Assembly (NCBI RefSeq): GCF_000208865.1
Contig: NC_018390.1
Location: 2,404,790-2,468,789 of the forward strand
Source: Neospora caninum Liverpool
Taxonomy: Eukaryota; Apicomplexa; Conoidasida; Eucoccidiorida; Sarcocystidae
DNA: 64,000 bases
Reading direction: 5' to 3'
Shown here: positions 39,201 to 51,926 of the stretch, in pieces
Numbering within the stretch: the first letter of the stretch is position 1
Layout of the letters: each line of letters opens with the position of its first letter
The notes under the pieces: model-generated
Told to the model about the DNA's origin: nothing
Databases searched by the model: none
What the model saw: the letters and a program-made list of their open reading frames with translations, nothing else
Made by a program: the position numbers and the translations under genes

Positions 39201-42200
39201 TCGCCCAGAAGAAGGTGAGAGATTTGCTTCCTCTGCCCCGATGCGGTCGGTCCGGCATGACGGCGCCATGTCCCCGTGCCGCTGGATCAACGGCGAGTCG
39301 CCATTGTGAGGTGAGGCAGAAGGCGACGGAAAGAAGGGTGAGCCTCGCTGGACGAATGGCGACGACGGCCTCTGGGGACTCGATCCTAAGTGCCGTCCTG
39401 GATCCCGGCTCCCGCGCGACGCCGCCCCTCCTGCCGACGGCGGAGAAGGGGAGTGAGCGCCAAATAGTGGCGCAAGCAAAGGGAGGTGACCAGGTGCTCC
39501 TGTCCGCATTGGGAAACCTACCGAATCTCCCTTTGACGGAGACGGCCTGGATGGGGAAGGGCCAATAGCAGAAGCAGAAGGGGACTGCGACCGCCTTCCT
39601 CCTAAGACGGCATTCGCACTCCGTGGGGATTTAAGCTGGGCGGCGCAGGAGCCGTTGAAAGGGGAAATGGCGTCGATAGGAGAATACGGAACTGGCGTAG
39701 GTTGGACTGCGCTTCCGGGTGAAAACAAATTCGCGCGAAACGGAGTCCACGCTCCCACGGGTGCAGCCGGCGACGCTCCCAAGGATGCGTAGCCCGTGCC
39801 CATCTTTGGGGTGCCGAGTCGAGACGCACCCAACCTCGCGAACGGGGACCCGGACGCTGCGGACCTGGCTGTCGCCGCAAAGGACGACGCCGGCGACGCC
39901 GAGCCGCCGGATCTGTTGGAAAAGAACGTGGGCGAAGAGGCGCGGGGCCGACGAGGACTGCTCCCCGCGGAGCCGCCCGTGGTCACCAAGGGAGACGGCG
40001 AGGCGCCTCCGAGATTGCGGCTCGAACGGTCACCGCCGCGAGGCAACCGACGTGCCGGCGAGGCGACGGAGACTCGGCCAGTTGCGGAGGAGGAGACGCT
40101 CGACAACGCCGGCGTATCGAGACGAAAAACAAAAGGAGACGAGGCGCCCACCTTCTTCGGACTTTGCGTTTGCAGATCGTGCCCCAACTCTACCGGCGCC
40201 TCCAATGGTGTCAGCGACTGCTCCCTCGCGGGCGTGTGAACTGACGCGCGTCTCATCGGGCTCCGGCCACCGGGCGAAAAAGTCGTTGGACTCCGACCTT
40301 CGGCGTTGTGTGCCGCAGCCGACGGACGGGTACTAGTGACGCCCTGAGCCGTCTCTTGTTGACCAGAATATCCCGGATCAGAAAGGGCAGGATGCGACGA
40401 AGGTGAAGGATCTGGTATGGGCTCTGGCCGGGGAGAAAGAGGCGAACGCACCCGCCCGGTCCCCCGCGAGGCAGAACGTGAGCACGGCGTTGAGAGACAA
40501 CGAGGTGCACGGCACCGCGGAGACATGCGAGGGGTGGATGCTGCACGCCCCGTCCCAGCTACTGATTTTGCCGGAGATACGCTTCCCCTTGAAGTCACTG
40601 CTGGAGATCGGTGTCCATTGCTCCCTAGCGTGCTTGCGCCACACACAGAAAACGCCTGGCTCGGTAAGCCATCAGATTCAGGCGGAAACGCGGAATCGCC
40701 TATGCCGTCACGTCGACTAAGGGCGTGGGACAGCGCACTCCTTCCACTACCTCGGGACGAGAGAGCAGTAGCTGCCCCGAGCGGCAGTCCTTGGTCAAGA
40801 CACGATGACAAACACGTCTGGTATGCGGTGCCCTGAGTCTCGCTAGCTTCGCAAGTGGCATGTGGAGTCGCGCCAGCGTCTGGTTCACAAGCTGGGAAGT
40901 CCGGAGGCGCAGAACCTGGAGCCCGTGAAGTTGGTAGGTCGACTGTCAAACCATCGAAGGAGATGAAGCCGCAGCTGCTGCCTCCGCTTGTCAGCCCGTG
41001 ACTCCTCCCGTCGATATCCCCCGCGTGCCCTGGATCACGAGACGAGATACTGCTCAGGACGCAGGTGCTTCCCTGAGGCGCTGAGCTTACTCCCCCCCAC
41101 TCGACTGCAGCGTCTGCACTCGTTGCCGCCGCCGCAGCTGCGAGAGAGGCGAACGAACCTGCTGAAAGCGTCTGTGCCGCCGAAGAGTTGGAGCAGTACG
41201 AGGTCATATTCTTTGCCTCGGTGGCTCTGCCTAGCTCACCTTCTGTCTGGCTCACGTGCAGACTGGCTGGTCGCCCCTGCGCCCCGCGAGGCGAAGGCAG
41301 CGCATGTCGGTCGCACGTCTCCGAGTGTCGTGATTGCGGAGTGGCGAGACGAGGAGCGGGATGTCCTTGCGCTTCTTCCCAAGTTGTCAAAAGCCCGGAC
41401 TGTTCGTTTGCATTGATCTGGACCGGCGCCCTTTCCGTCAGCATTGCAGGCGCCACATCAGTCGTCACACCTGAAGGGATCGGGGTCGTGGAGCCAAGTA
41501 GTGGAGAGGCAGCAAGCTGATAAGCCGGACTGAGAGCGCGGCTTCGTATCTGCGTCGCTGAACGGCGTGTGCCATCCTGAGACTCCCAGAGTGAGTCCAC
41601 ACTTTTCTGGGGCGTACAGTCTTCCTTGTCGTGTTCGCCAGAGGGTGTCTGTGTCAGGCATCGAGGGGACTGTGAACGGCCCTTGCACGTGAAGAGGGGC
41701 GACGGAAGGCGAAGCGAGGTCGCGGGTCTGTGAGGCGAAACAGGACGCATCCGTGCACCCCTGGATGTGGAGGGTTCCCCTGTTAGGAAGCTGGCGGAAC
41801 CCCGTGTAGGGTCCACTGAAGATGACCGAGAGGGAGACGTCCGAGAGGATGAGCAACCTGACTTGGAAAGCGCCGGTGTTCTAGGGCTTGCGTGCCCTGA
41901 CGTTGCGTGCAGCTCGGAGATGATCTGCGTAGTTCCGGCCGTGTTGCTGCTGACTAGGGTTCCCGGCAGTGACTCTCTTGCTGTTTCATCAGGGAATCTG
42001 GTAAATGCGGCTTGACTCGAAAAGGCGTCCCGGGAGCCTGGCGCGATGAGTGCTTGGAAATCATTCCCTGTGTGCGATCGAGTGACGTCGGTCGACAGCT
42101 CTTCACCAGGATGTCGCAGGTATGGTGAACATGATGAAGTTCTGTTTCCCATGTTTGCACATGGAGGTGAGCGATCCACGCCAAAGCTTATCGGGCTCGA

Positions 42201-44324
42201 GGGCCTTTCCACTGTGGGGCTAGATGATAGATACCCCGTTCCAAAGGAGGCGATGTGTCGGCTTGTCCTGTTCGGGATGGGGGGCGGCGGAGTTGAAGAC
42301 GAATACGGCGGCTCTAAATAAAGGGAAGGAACCGACCCTCCGCCAGGCTGAGTCTTTGAGTTGCGACTCTTCCCGGACGCAGCTGCTGCCCCCGAAGCTG
42401 CTGCATGCTGCCGTCGAACGGCGGTGACCCAGGCCGCCCCCGGTTCTGCAAACGAAGTGAGAGACAGGGGAACAACCCCTCCATTGTGTCCTCCAGTACA
42501 GACTGGGACAGTGTCCTCTGGACTATGCTCGGAGAGAGGCGACAGCATAGGAGTCCCTGTCCCTTGCGGGCCAGACCCATGACTGTTTTTGGAGCCATCG
42601 CTTCCTCGCTGCGACTGTGGAAGCGAACAGCCTGGGACATGCCCTTCACCAAAAACGTCGTTGGACGCATTCGTGTCGACGGAGACATTTAGTGGCGGTT
42701 CCTCTGTGCGAGCTTTGGTGGCAGGCAAGACGACGCCTCCCAGTCGTGCTTCTACGGCGCACGGAACGCAATGCGGAGAGAGCTCGGCTCTTCTATCCGG
42801 TGACGATGGAAACGCTCGGTCCTCCGCGAAATGGGGTGAAGCTGAGACAGCAGACTGAAGCAGCTCTTGCGCACGGGGAGAAGCTGCACAAAACTGCGAC
42901 TCCCTACTCACTGCCTCCGGAGAGTAAGTTCGTTGTGAGAGCTGAAACGAAGAGGAAGCGTGGGATAGCCCTTCCGACGATGCTGCCGGATGGGAAAGGC
43001 AGGTCGTCTCAGGACACGCGGCAGCAACTGGTGTCCCGCGGGCAAGCTTGCACCGGTCCACAATGCTTCCGCAGTCACGTCTAAGGCGCCACAGAGTGCT
43101 CGGCTGACTCGAATTGGCCACAAATCCGGAGCTGCGCGCTGGCTCCGAACAAGACCGAAACGATGCCGAACCTGGGACAGGAAACCAGGGTTGTGTTGCT
43201 CCTGGAACGAAGTTGTAGGTGCCTGTGCTGGGACAAGAGCCACGGCGGATGCCCTCAGCAGATCGTATGGAGTCGTACATCTCAGGGTGCGAAGGTGTGC
43301 ACAAGGCCCTTGAATGCGGGCTCGCCGCTTCCCGCAGAACATGCTGGGGATGCAAATCATGTGACAACGCCCGTGGAGGAATGGGGCCGTGACTGTAGTC
43401 TGAAGAGCCACATGACAGGCGGGAGACCAGTCGAGGATCAGCAGATCTAACTCCCTTGAAGGAGGCGCGAGTGTAAGGGATAGCATTATTTGCTGACCAG
43501 TCAGCTTCCGCCATTGAGATTCTGCTGGCGCTAGTACAGCCCGCGCAAAACGAGGGTGAACGTCGTGCAGAAACGACCGGTTCCGGACTGCCGACAATTG
43601 GTCCATCACCAGCAGATTCGCCCTCAGGTGTTTCCCCAGTCTGTAGGGCGCAGACGCCGATCTCTGCGGGCCTCCGAAGCGAATCCGTCCCTGAGGCTAG
43701 CCACTGGGGTTCTGTGGAAGGCAGAGAACACATCTGTTGGGGCAATGCGCAAGCCTTCTGTTCCACGATGCGGCCAGTTGAAGCGCGGGACGGTACAGGG
43801 CTCTGCGTATAGACTGCCACTCCGCTGACCGGCTGCTGAGGCCTGCGAGCGGCCTCAGAGGCACCTACGGCTAGGCCAGGAGGAGTTTGGTTAACACATT
43901 GAACACTTGAGAAAGGATGAGGTCTTCTATGTTCATTTGCGTCAGGATCCACTGTCAGTGGTCCCTGCACTACGTGAGGCAAGCAGGTACAGCTCTTGGC
44001 GCGACGCAAGTCGGTAGGATAGCCGCAGGCAGTCGGGGGAGAGTGCGCGGATGAGAAGTCGAGAGAGTTGCGCGGCCAGTCCGCAGGCCGAGTGGAAGGC
44101 ATACTGGGGAGTTCCTCCGACACGCCCCTGCGGAGAGCTGGGCGCCGGCGTCGGTTTGTTTGTGCATGCGAACGCCTTGTCAGCGACGAGGAACCTGAAC
44201 AAGACAAAACGTGGACGAGAGTCGGTGAAATTGGACTTTTCAGATTAAAGTGATGTCGCAGCGAACGGCGGTAAAGTGCTCCGCTTCGAAGGCACTCACG
44301 GCTCAAGATGTAACCTCCGACCAT
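33297..44324 (-). CDS. Giant Ser/Pro- and Ala-rich protein with C-terminal divergent protein kinase
   Basis: Exons 5' to 3' on minus: 39026-44324 (possibly spliced in at 44194), 37474-38649, 36381-36973, 35974-36139, 35383-35741, 34279-35012, 33776-33863, 33297-33410; phases agree throughout. With the ATG at 44324 the product is about 2842 residues. About 1760 residues of Ser/Pro-rich sequence are followed by an Ala-rich segment of about 390. The kinase domain has GRLPSGRAVFIKKIP (ATP-binding Lys), GEAAFSAFL (helix C Glu), hinge VVLVNQGFGQGDLLDFF, catalytic HLDLTPENIL, metal-binding CDLAKA (DFG changed to DLA), GPYMPPE, ADIYMLGVLMFWIW, FTDCDGWPPEL and ALDPDPTRRVTLAEIL with HPWW. Lys, Glu, catalytic Asp, Asn and metal Asp are all kept, so activity is possible. 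Low-complexity inserts lie before the hinge and between the catalytic loop and DLA. Substrate and location are unknown. Confidence 0.83.
35164..35227. repeat. C21 (G21 on coding strand) tract plus (CA)n
   Basis: Twenty-one C residues run from 35164 to 35184. About 20 bp further on, an alternating CA tract spans roughly 35203-35227. Both lie in the kinase-gene intron between exons 35383-35741 and 34279-35012. On the transcribed sense the first tract is a G run. Confidence 0.92.
37421..37452. repeat. Short 15-bp tandem repeat
   Basis: The unit GGCGAAGACGACTGT is present about twice in a row, followed by a partial GGCGA copy. It sits in the intron just beyond the 37474 splice donor of the kinase gene (minus strand). 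Confidence 0.8.
37750..38180 (-). other. Poly-alanine-rich coding segment of the kinase gene
   Basis: Within exon 37474-38649 the minus strand encodes runs of Ala broken by Arg, Ser and Glu (for example AAAAARIRAEAAAAAA). GCN codons are mixed rather than a single triplet, so the segment is selected at the protein level or old. The plus strand of the same stretch is also Ala-rich in one frame, which creates a long shadow frame. Confidence 0.75.
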
Positions 44325-44430
44325 GTTTCACACAGGATCCGCAAAGTGGTTCTGACAACGTAGAGTGGAGGCGCGTGCGAGTTATCTGAGAAACAGAAAT
44401 GTACAACTGAAGCGGTTGCATTTGCTCCTG

Positions 44431-46644
44431 TTACCCTACCCCTACCGATTGAGTTAAGAACAAGCGGGGAACTAACCCAGCGTTGCTTTCCCTCCGCGCT
44501 GCTGTAACCTGGACGCGGTTTGCGTGTGTGTCGTCTGACGGCAAGTTATCTGAGTAGCAAAGGCTGACGTGGGCATTTCCGTGAGTGTCCCCAGTTTCCG
44601 GAACATCGGTATGGAGGGCAGAGTTGCATGCAGTGCTGCATCCAGCGGGAGTTAGTGTGATTTCCTCCTCCAAGGTAGAGTGTCCCTCACCTACGGCACC
44701 AGGACTTCCAAGGAATGGAGTGGTGCAGAACCCGGAACCGTCTGACAACGATGGGTGTAAAGGGAGCTGGGTCTCCGGCGCGACGTGCAGTGGATACGAA
44801 TGTGAACTTCTTGCTGCTGTCTGAACTTGTCGCGTCGGCGCCTTTTCCACAGTGTATCCATGCAGACTTGGATGAACGCCACCAGAGGGGAACCCACTGT
44901 TGTCGTTAGCGCGGGCACTTCCAAGCAGCTGGACTGCGTTCTCACTTTGTGGCAAGCAGGCTGAAGCTGCTCTCCGTGTACATCTACAGGGCGTGAAGGA
45001 AGTTCGTATCTGGCCCTGGGAGTGGCGACGGGGAATTGCAGCACGCGTGCCACGGCGATGGGAAGAAGGAAATGCCGAGCTGTCTCCATGAGGAGCTCCA
45101 TCTCCGGGGTAAGACCCGCGCACAGGATAACCACTGGACGTCGAGGACGGAAGAAACACACTCGGTGATGTGTGGTTGCAGATGGGAGCTTCAGGCCTTG
45201 AACATCTCCCACGAAGACCGAAACCACGAGCGACGCACTCTGGCGCATGCGAACAGAAGGAAGGCCGACTACCCAGCCGAAGATCGGGATGCACCGTCCC
45301 CTGCACTGAGACAGCCGCACGTTGATCACTCCCAGAAGGCCCGCTGCTGTCCCTTCTGTGCGTCGTTCCACGACGGGCGTGATGCTCGCAAGAGGGCTCT
45401 ACAAACTTCATGGTGAAATCGTCTCGATTTGCCCAGTCCAAGAAACCTTCAGAGCACTGCTCTTGCTGTTGAGCCGCGGGCAACCCGTTTCTTGGTTGCC
45501 GACGGCCGCCTGCTGGGGCGGACACTGCCCTCCACAGCACACGGGGCGAACCGGAAGCCGACAACCCACGCCTCGACTTGTGTCTCGACGGCAGACGAGA
45601 CACCTGACACTGGCCGCATGCCCAGACGCTGGACAAGTCAGAGGGCGACGCAGTACTTGTGGAGGCTGTGTGGAATCCAGGATGCACCAGGCGCTGTCCG
45701 TCGCAGCGCGTCGGTGGAGCGAGGTCGCAGGCTTCACGAACTAGATTTGAATTCTCCAGAGCAGCGCCGCCCTCTGAGCCATTTAGCGGAACGAAAGGCC
45801 ACGAGTGTGTACTGACACCAGACGAGGCCGGCCAACGTTGGTGGGCCAGTGAAAAGGATTGCAAAAGAGGGGGAGCAGAGGTATATGCATGGTTGTGGCC
45901 GTGAGTCGTTTGTGGCGTTTCGCGGTGGCGCAGTGTTCTATGCGAACGAGGAGTTACGCTTCTTCCTCTCTGGCTTCTTTCCTGGTGCCCGACGGTTGGA
46001 AGCGGCTCGCTAGGGAGAATGTGCGAGGTCATGTCCGAGCCTGTGTTCGTCGCGGGCATTCCAACAATGGACACCGACACGAGTGGCGACGAAAGTGTGT
46101 TTCTTGCAGACGCAAAAACTCCCGTTGCCTCAGCTCCTCCACCCACGCCCAGCGAAATAGTCGATGGGCCGGTTCGAGTGATCGCAGTGGGGAGCCCGTG
46201 AGAGCAGACGTTCACAGTGATGTGGGGCAGAGAGAGAAGAGGAACGCTGGCGGGTGCCTGCGCTGTTGACGGGAACGGCGTGACTGAGGGGACCACATGA
46301 TTGCACGATAACCGTCTTGACTCACGAGACCACGACTCAGTCGCAGAACCGCATGCATTTGGAGCATCAACATCGGGAGGCACCGTGAGATACGGTGAAG
46401 CTGATTCCGTGGGCACTGGGAACCTGTGAGACAAGGCAACCTCGTCAGAATATCCGGGGCGAGGGCCAGCGCCAGCGGTCGTGGTAGGCGCCCCGACCCA
46501 ACTGCAAGAAGGGGTCGGCCGCATAGTAGCACGCGCGAACCCGCCGCCAGCCCATCCCGGGCGTTTCCGATACCACGGCTCACATCCAAGAAGGTCATGG
46601 TCAGATTCTGCACAATCTGGGATTTTCACCCTAGTCCTACGCAA
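44431..46644 (-). CDS. Long Ser/Pro-rich open frame, probable 5' exon of the kinase gene
   Basis: An uninterrupted minus-strand frame of 737 codons ends 107 bp before the ATG at 44324. Its first in-frame ATG is at 46522-46524. Composition (Ser, Pro, Thr, His, Arg; no ordered domain) matches the N-terminal part of the downstream giant exon. Donor-like sites GTAGGG and GTAACAG occur just before its stop. A good acceptor (TTTTGTCTTGTTCAG) lies at 44195-44209, but the phases do not fit that pair directly. An alternative acceptor (CTGAAAAG, 44233) would fit the GTAACAG donor. It is either the upstream exon of the kinase gene or a separate protein. Its own 5' exon was not found; a frame starting with ATG at 46998 is a candidate. 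Confidence 0.5.
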   Translation of the reverse strand: MRRTRVKIPDCAESDHDLLGCEPWYRKRPGWAGGGFARATMRPTPSCSWVGAPTTTAGAGPRPGYSDEVALSHRFPVPTESASPYLTVPPDVDAPNACGSATESWSRESRRLSCNHVVPSVTPFPSTAQAPASVPLLSLPHITVNVCSHGLPTAITRTGPSTISLGVGGGAEATGVFASARNTLSSPLVSVSIVGMPATNTGSDMTSHILPSEPLPTVGHQERSQRGRSVTPRSHRTLRHRETPQTTHGHNHAYTSAPPLLQSFSLAHQRWPASSGVSTHSWPFVPLNGSEGGAALENSNLVREACDLAPPTRCDGQRLVHPGFHTASTSTASPSDLSSVWACGQCQVSRLPSRHKSRRGLSASGSPRVLWRAVSAPAGGRRQPRNGLPAAQQQEQCSEGFLDWANRDDFTMKFVEPSCEHHARRGTTHRRDSSGPSGSDQRAAVSVQGTVHPDLRLGSRPSFCSHAPECVARGFGLRGRCSRPEAPICNHTSPSVFLPSSTSSGYPVRGSYPGDGAPHGDSSAFPSSHRRGTRAAIPRRHSQGQIRTSFTPCRCTRRAASACLPQSENAVQLLGSARANDNSGFPSGGVHPSLHGYTVEKAPTRQVQTAARSSHSYPLHVAPETQLPLHPSLSDGSGFCTTPFLGSPGAVGEGHSTLEEEITLTPAGCSTACNSALHTDVPETGDTHGNAHVSLCYSDNLPSDDTHANRVQVTAARRESNAGLVPRLFLTQSVGVG

Positions 46645-48690
46645 GCAAGTAGGGCTATATAGGGTCCGCGGGCAATTCCACCAGAAAAACGTCTCTTTAG
46701 TTCTGCCTTGCGTTCATGTCCTTTGTCTCGCCTCTCCCCTACCACATCGCTAGCCCACCCCGCACACTCTTCGGCCAGCGCTTTTGTTCCAGGTCGCACA
46801 GAAAAGCCGCGAGCACACTCGATAGGGAACAGTTGCTTCACTTTGGGCTCGACTGCGGGCGATCATGTCAGTCACCGAGTTCTGGCCTTTACGCTGATAT
46901 GCTCGCTGGGAAGGTTGTGAGAAGCCTGCACCGAACGCGGAGGACCATCCACTCCAAAAAGAATCTGGAAGCGTCGCCATAAGAATTCGAGAGTCCATGG
47001 AAACCCAGAGCTGTTCCCTTCACCGGTATCGCTGCCTATATCAGGCTTGCCGCTTTGGGTGCATTTGGCCGTGACTCATTTGGAGACGAGGGGAGTTAAA
47101 GGAGACTTGCGTCAGCACCGTTGCATATCTTGTCTCTCAGGGGCCTTCGCTAGTCAGACGGAATTCGACGGCGAGAGGTGCCTCGCTATAACGCGAAAAC
47201 ACAACTCTGACTCTTTTCCGCTGTGGTGCCCGGGTGGCTCCAAGGATCACATGGAACGAGAGAAATAGGAAGCGAGACGAGCGAAACTTGAAGGTCTTGG
47301 TCTCCCTTGCCAGTGCAACCTCGTGAGATTCGGGCCTAGGTCTGTCTTTCCAAGACAAAATGCGGGAAGGGTGCGTGATATCAACATGGGAAGGAGAACT
47401 ACACACACAATTCAGACCAGAATCGAAAACACGAGGGCAGAACCATACACAAGGTACATTTTTGGCGTGCTCGGACTTGGGAGATGACGCAGACGATTGT
47501 TTGCGGGTCACCGGAGTAGCCGTCCGCTGCCCGTCACCATGGTATTCGGTACGCAAGAAATAATCACAAAAAGGTAGCACACGGAGCCCAGACCACATCG
47601 AAGCGGTTCTAGGTAAGGACTTGACACATACGATATTGAAAAGTAGGTGTATCACAACGTTAAAAAGGAGGGAACAGTCTGTTGCTGTGGACGCGCCGTA
47701 GTCAAAAAGTACGGGCAAAGTTGACCGCGTCCATGCTGTGTGCTGTAAGTGTACTGGCGTGGAGACAGGGAAGCAACACTTATGATTCCTTCCCACCGTC
47801 GTGTTTTCTACATTCGCAGTAGCACAGCATGAATACATTCCTTCTTACCGTAATTCAATCGTTGTTGAGTCAACCAGACCTGTAAGCTCTCAGACTGCAG
47901 CACATGCAAGAACCTCCTGAGCAAGACATCAACAAGTCGCGTTGCACGAACCACCGAGCACAATCGCGGGGAGACAGCCGTTGCCCCCGCCCTTTTTGAA
48001 ATAAAGATGGGAGCATGGACTTTTTTTTTATTTGCCGGCGAAGAACACAGATGTTTCACGCGGCCATCGTATTCATAAAGGTCGTTTAAGGTGAATAAAT
48101 AAAAGGGTTGACGCTCTTTTGATGGGCCACAAATCCGAAAAGTAGATACTCTAGATAGGGAAAACGCCGCCTGTATCCAAGCGTCGTGAAAAAATCTTGT
48201 TTCTCAAGAGCAAAATTGTACGCTGGTAGATTATCAAAACGCGTCAGAAGGTTCTTGACCTTTTTCTGCACTCACATGTTGAAGTGAGCATTCGATTCAG
48301 TATTATATATGGTTTCAGACGATAAAGAATTACGCTGCAACCTGACTCTCGGTGCGTCACCGAAATGGTTCTTCCGCGGGTCAACGAGGCAATTGAGACC
48401 CTATAGGAGGAAGTGCTTTTTATGGACACCTCGTACAATTGTGTCTTTTCATGTAGGGGAATATATGCACCCTTGATAGGTCGTTATATTTGTTTATTGA
48501 TGTCACATTGTAAATGGAGTGGAGAGGTTGGATTGCCTGCGCCTCTCTCTACCGCCAACCAGCAAACTATTCGCGATAAAAAACAAAGCGAACGTACACG
48601 AAAAACAAATGTTCGTGACACTAAAAACAGGTGGTACACGAATGGTTCCCTACACAGGAGGTGGTGCACGACACAATTCCGATTGGTTCA
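46645..48690. other. Intergenic region between two minus-strand genes
   Basis: The stretch should contain the promoter and 5' exon(s) of the giant kinase gene and the 3' UTR of the next minus-strand gene. A minus-strand frame starting with ATG at 46998 (82 codons) could be a first exon, but I could not connect it in phase. The part 47600-48690 is AT-richer and has no supported frame. Confidence 0.4.
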
Positions 48691-51600
48691 TTAAATCACA
48701 ACCGCTGCAGGGGAAGAATCTCTTTTGATGCCTGCGTCCTCATCGACAAATGCCTCAATTCCGGGGAGCACGCGATTAACTACAATGTCAGACAGTGTGT
48801 GTAAGACTGGGTCATTTTCCACAAAGCTCACAATGTGCGCTGCGACTTCGCCTGCTTGCTCCTCTTCTTGGGCTCCTTCTAATCGTTTTTCCCCTCCTGA
48901 CAAATGTGGCTCAACAAGCGTTTTATGGGCATCCTTCAGTAACTCTAAAGTTGGTCCGAGGTGTCTGCGGAAAAACTGAGAGAGGCGTCCCAAAGCAGGA
49001 TCAGATGATGCAAGGGCCTGAACCACCTCTCCGGTGGAGATATCCGTCAGATCCGGGCCGTGCCTAACCAACAAATCGTGCACAAAGCGTTCGTCTTGCA
49101 GAATCAGCCTACTGACTATGATCTGGGCTACAGTCAACGGATTTACAGGCAGGCTTCCACCCCTGTAGTGTTCTGCAGGAAGCAGCATTGTGCCCGGTAG
49201 AGCGGAAGCTGCCACATTTGTCGGCGAGATATAAGCATCAGCTGTTGAGCTTGAAGAAGGCTGATGCCGCGGTAAAGGAAGCATCTGTTGCTGAAATGGT
49301 GTATCCGTATGGGCAAGCCTGTAGGGTTGCTGGTTGAGTCTCGAGTATTCCGTCCACGGCGATGGTTGCACAGGTCCCCCTATTGGCGGTACTACATTCA
49401 CTCCGGGAAAGTGAGGGACAGAAGGAATCGTTGGGGATGCCTCGGCCACGGAATCTGAGAGCAAAGATAGACGCAATCTTGCTTCGCTCCTAGTTAACTC
49501 TCCATTGTGGACCCCATCCGCCTCATACCTTTGGTAATTCTCGGGACGGAGGGATGTTGACGGAGGTCCCGGCATCTGTTGTACCCTGGAAGTTCCTGTG
49601 ACAATCTGTCTCTCTAAAGAATCCGCTTCATCTCGCACGGTTAACGAGCCCATTCCCATGGGGGGGGCTGGTGTATGTAGTTGCTCTTTGGTTGATGGAA
49701 CAGCAGCAGACGAATAGGGAACCGCGGCTACATCGTTAGCTGGCATAGGCCCTGCAACATCATCGTTTAAAGCGAGATAAAAACACATTGTTTCCTTGTG
49801 GTTAAATGTATTTCGCGGCCCCACTTGAGCTCAGCTCTACATGCTGTGTGGTACATGACGCGTCGTGACTGCTTGTGAAATGCGTCGTTCAGAAAATGTC
49901 TCTGAAGCCAAAAATGTGGTACCGCAAAGCTGGGAACCAGCTGTAAGCACTAACGCATCTATGGCCGGTTGACTGTGTCCGATCTAGGGGGCGCGTTACT
50001 GTGTGTCCGGTTTGTGCACCCCCGGCTGACTATATCTGGAGCATTCCATAAAGCTGGCTCGTTGTGTGTTGACAGTCAGATAGAACTCGGTTGTGAGTGC
50101 TGCCATTACCTCTAAATATCACCCTCGAACAACACGATGCGCCAGGTGCGTCGACATCAGCAAGCAGGTGGGCGGGAGAGGTTACTCCGGTAAGAAATAC
50201 AGCAAGGCAGCTAGAGGGTCTGTTACTCAAGCCGAATCGGAAACTCAAGACAGTGCACTAAACTTACACTTTCCCTTAAACATTTAAAACGGTTCATGAA
50301 ATTATTACGAGTTTGATCCTGGTTCCGAATGAACGCTTACCAGAGACGCTTGGAGGAACTCGCGGCATCCAGGCAATGTGTGTGCTGGTGAGATGAGATA
50401 TAGGGACCCTTGCTTGACCGTGTCCGCCCGAACTAGCTGGGTTAATTATGGAGCGAGTGTCCGACTGGAGAGACGAGGGGACTTGTAGAGGCCCCGTTGA
50501 ATATGTCGGAACCGCATACAGGTAGGGAGAAGGGCTATAGAAGGTCACTGGGACCGTACGAGCGTGCCCTGACAACAGAAGGCACGTGAGAAGAAGTGAA
50601 GACGTTCGTTTGAGTGTAGCAACGGCGCCATCATGTCACTGTTTCCCCCGAATCTTTGCTACGGCTACTATAGACCTTCGTTTGCAACATCACTTTCTTG
50701 AGGGACCCTCGAGATACATCAGAAAGACCGTGCTCGTAGTGCTCTGCTGTGTCACTTTCGTTTGTTGACATAGGTCCTGTGGACAAGGAGTTAGTTACCA
50801 GGAACAACAACTCATGCTCACTCACTATCTGGTTTTACCAGAAACAAGCATTACTACAAATAACGAAATTGTGTGGCCGCTACAAGCACCGCGCCTGCCG
50901 TGTGTCTTCCCAAGCCACGTGGCCTTCGAGAGCTCCCGTCCAAAACATGTGAACAGCGGCAGGCCACTGTGGGCGAAGTGCATCGTCTTTCAGCTTTTGC
51001 GGATGTAGGGCAAATGTCGCGACTTATTCTTGTTGGGTAACTGATTCCTTGTCCGTCCCTCGTGTTAGCCTCAGAAGATGATAATGCTGGCTGGCCTCGT
51101 CGCTTACCTCCATTAGAACACCTTCCGGTGAGGATCCAGATACACGCGACTGCCAAGCCTAATCGGAGGAGGTGCCGGGCATATTCAGTGGAAGGGTAGA
51201 GCACTTTGCGCACCATCACTTGAATGAGCGAGAACACGCGATTCCGCGTTCTGAGCCGTTGCGGTCTGACCACCGTCAGATAATGCAGCAAATGGATGGC
51301 CAGAAATGACACAAAGGAGAAAGGCTTTTTTAAAAAAGTCATGTTCTCGATACCAATTCGCACAGGACAAGTAGATGTTGCACACGGCAATGCAGGGTGA
51401 TCAAGCAGCCTGAAAGTGTTGTTATTCTCGTTACGTATGTGGGACCGATTGATTCCGGAGCACGAAGACTGGAGCGAGCAGAGCAGAAACTCATCTTTTT
51501 AAATAGATTGCGGTTACGACAATTGGACGCGTACGAACACGGAAAAGAAGACAACAGGGAAATAAAGCCCTACATATTCTTCTTTTCCTAGGGGCACACT

Positions 51601-51926
51601 TTCCACAGTCGCTAGTAGCATCAAGGCTGCCGGGCACAGATGCCTGGCCTGGAAGGCGAACGTGCACAGATGCGGGGATGCCTGCAAGGAGGGCGGGCAC
51701 AGTTGTTTCGCGTGGCAAGCCTGATGGCACGACGCCTGGTTCGCAACCGTAAGTCTCCCGAAACTGTCTTCCTGATTCCTTCACGACTGCCAGCAAATCG
51801 ATCGCACCAGAACGAAGCACAAGCTTCACTGGCCTAACGACATAATACCACATCAACGAGGCAGCGGCTAGGCTACCATGTAGAGTGTACTGGTAGTGCT
51901 GCACTGTCGCAGCCGTCAATCTGCTC
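48691..51926 (-). CDS. Unrecognised membrane protein with Pro/Ser/Gln-rich tail
   Basis: Exons 5' to 3' on minus: about 51600-51926 (5' limit unclear), 51108-51409, 50341-50568, 48691-49751. Donors GTAAGC at 51107 and 50340 and acceptors TTTCAG, TGTCAG and GTTGCAG agree in phase; the donor at 51599 (GTGTGC) is weaker. Hydrophobic stretches are SLAAASLMWYYVVRPV in the first exon and FVSFLAIHLLHYLTVV and LLRLGLAVACIWILTG in the second, suggesting one to three membrane passes. Then comes a Pro/Ser/Tyr-rich region and a charged helical C-terminus (TVAQIIVSRLILQDERFV, AAHIVSFVEN). I do not recognise the family. The start codon is not found and probably lies between 51930 and 52650, so at least one 5' exon is missing from this model. 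Confidence 0.6.
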
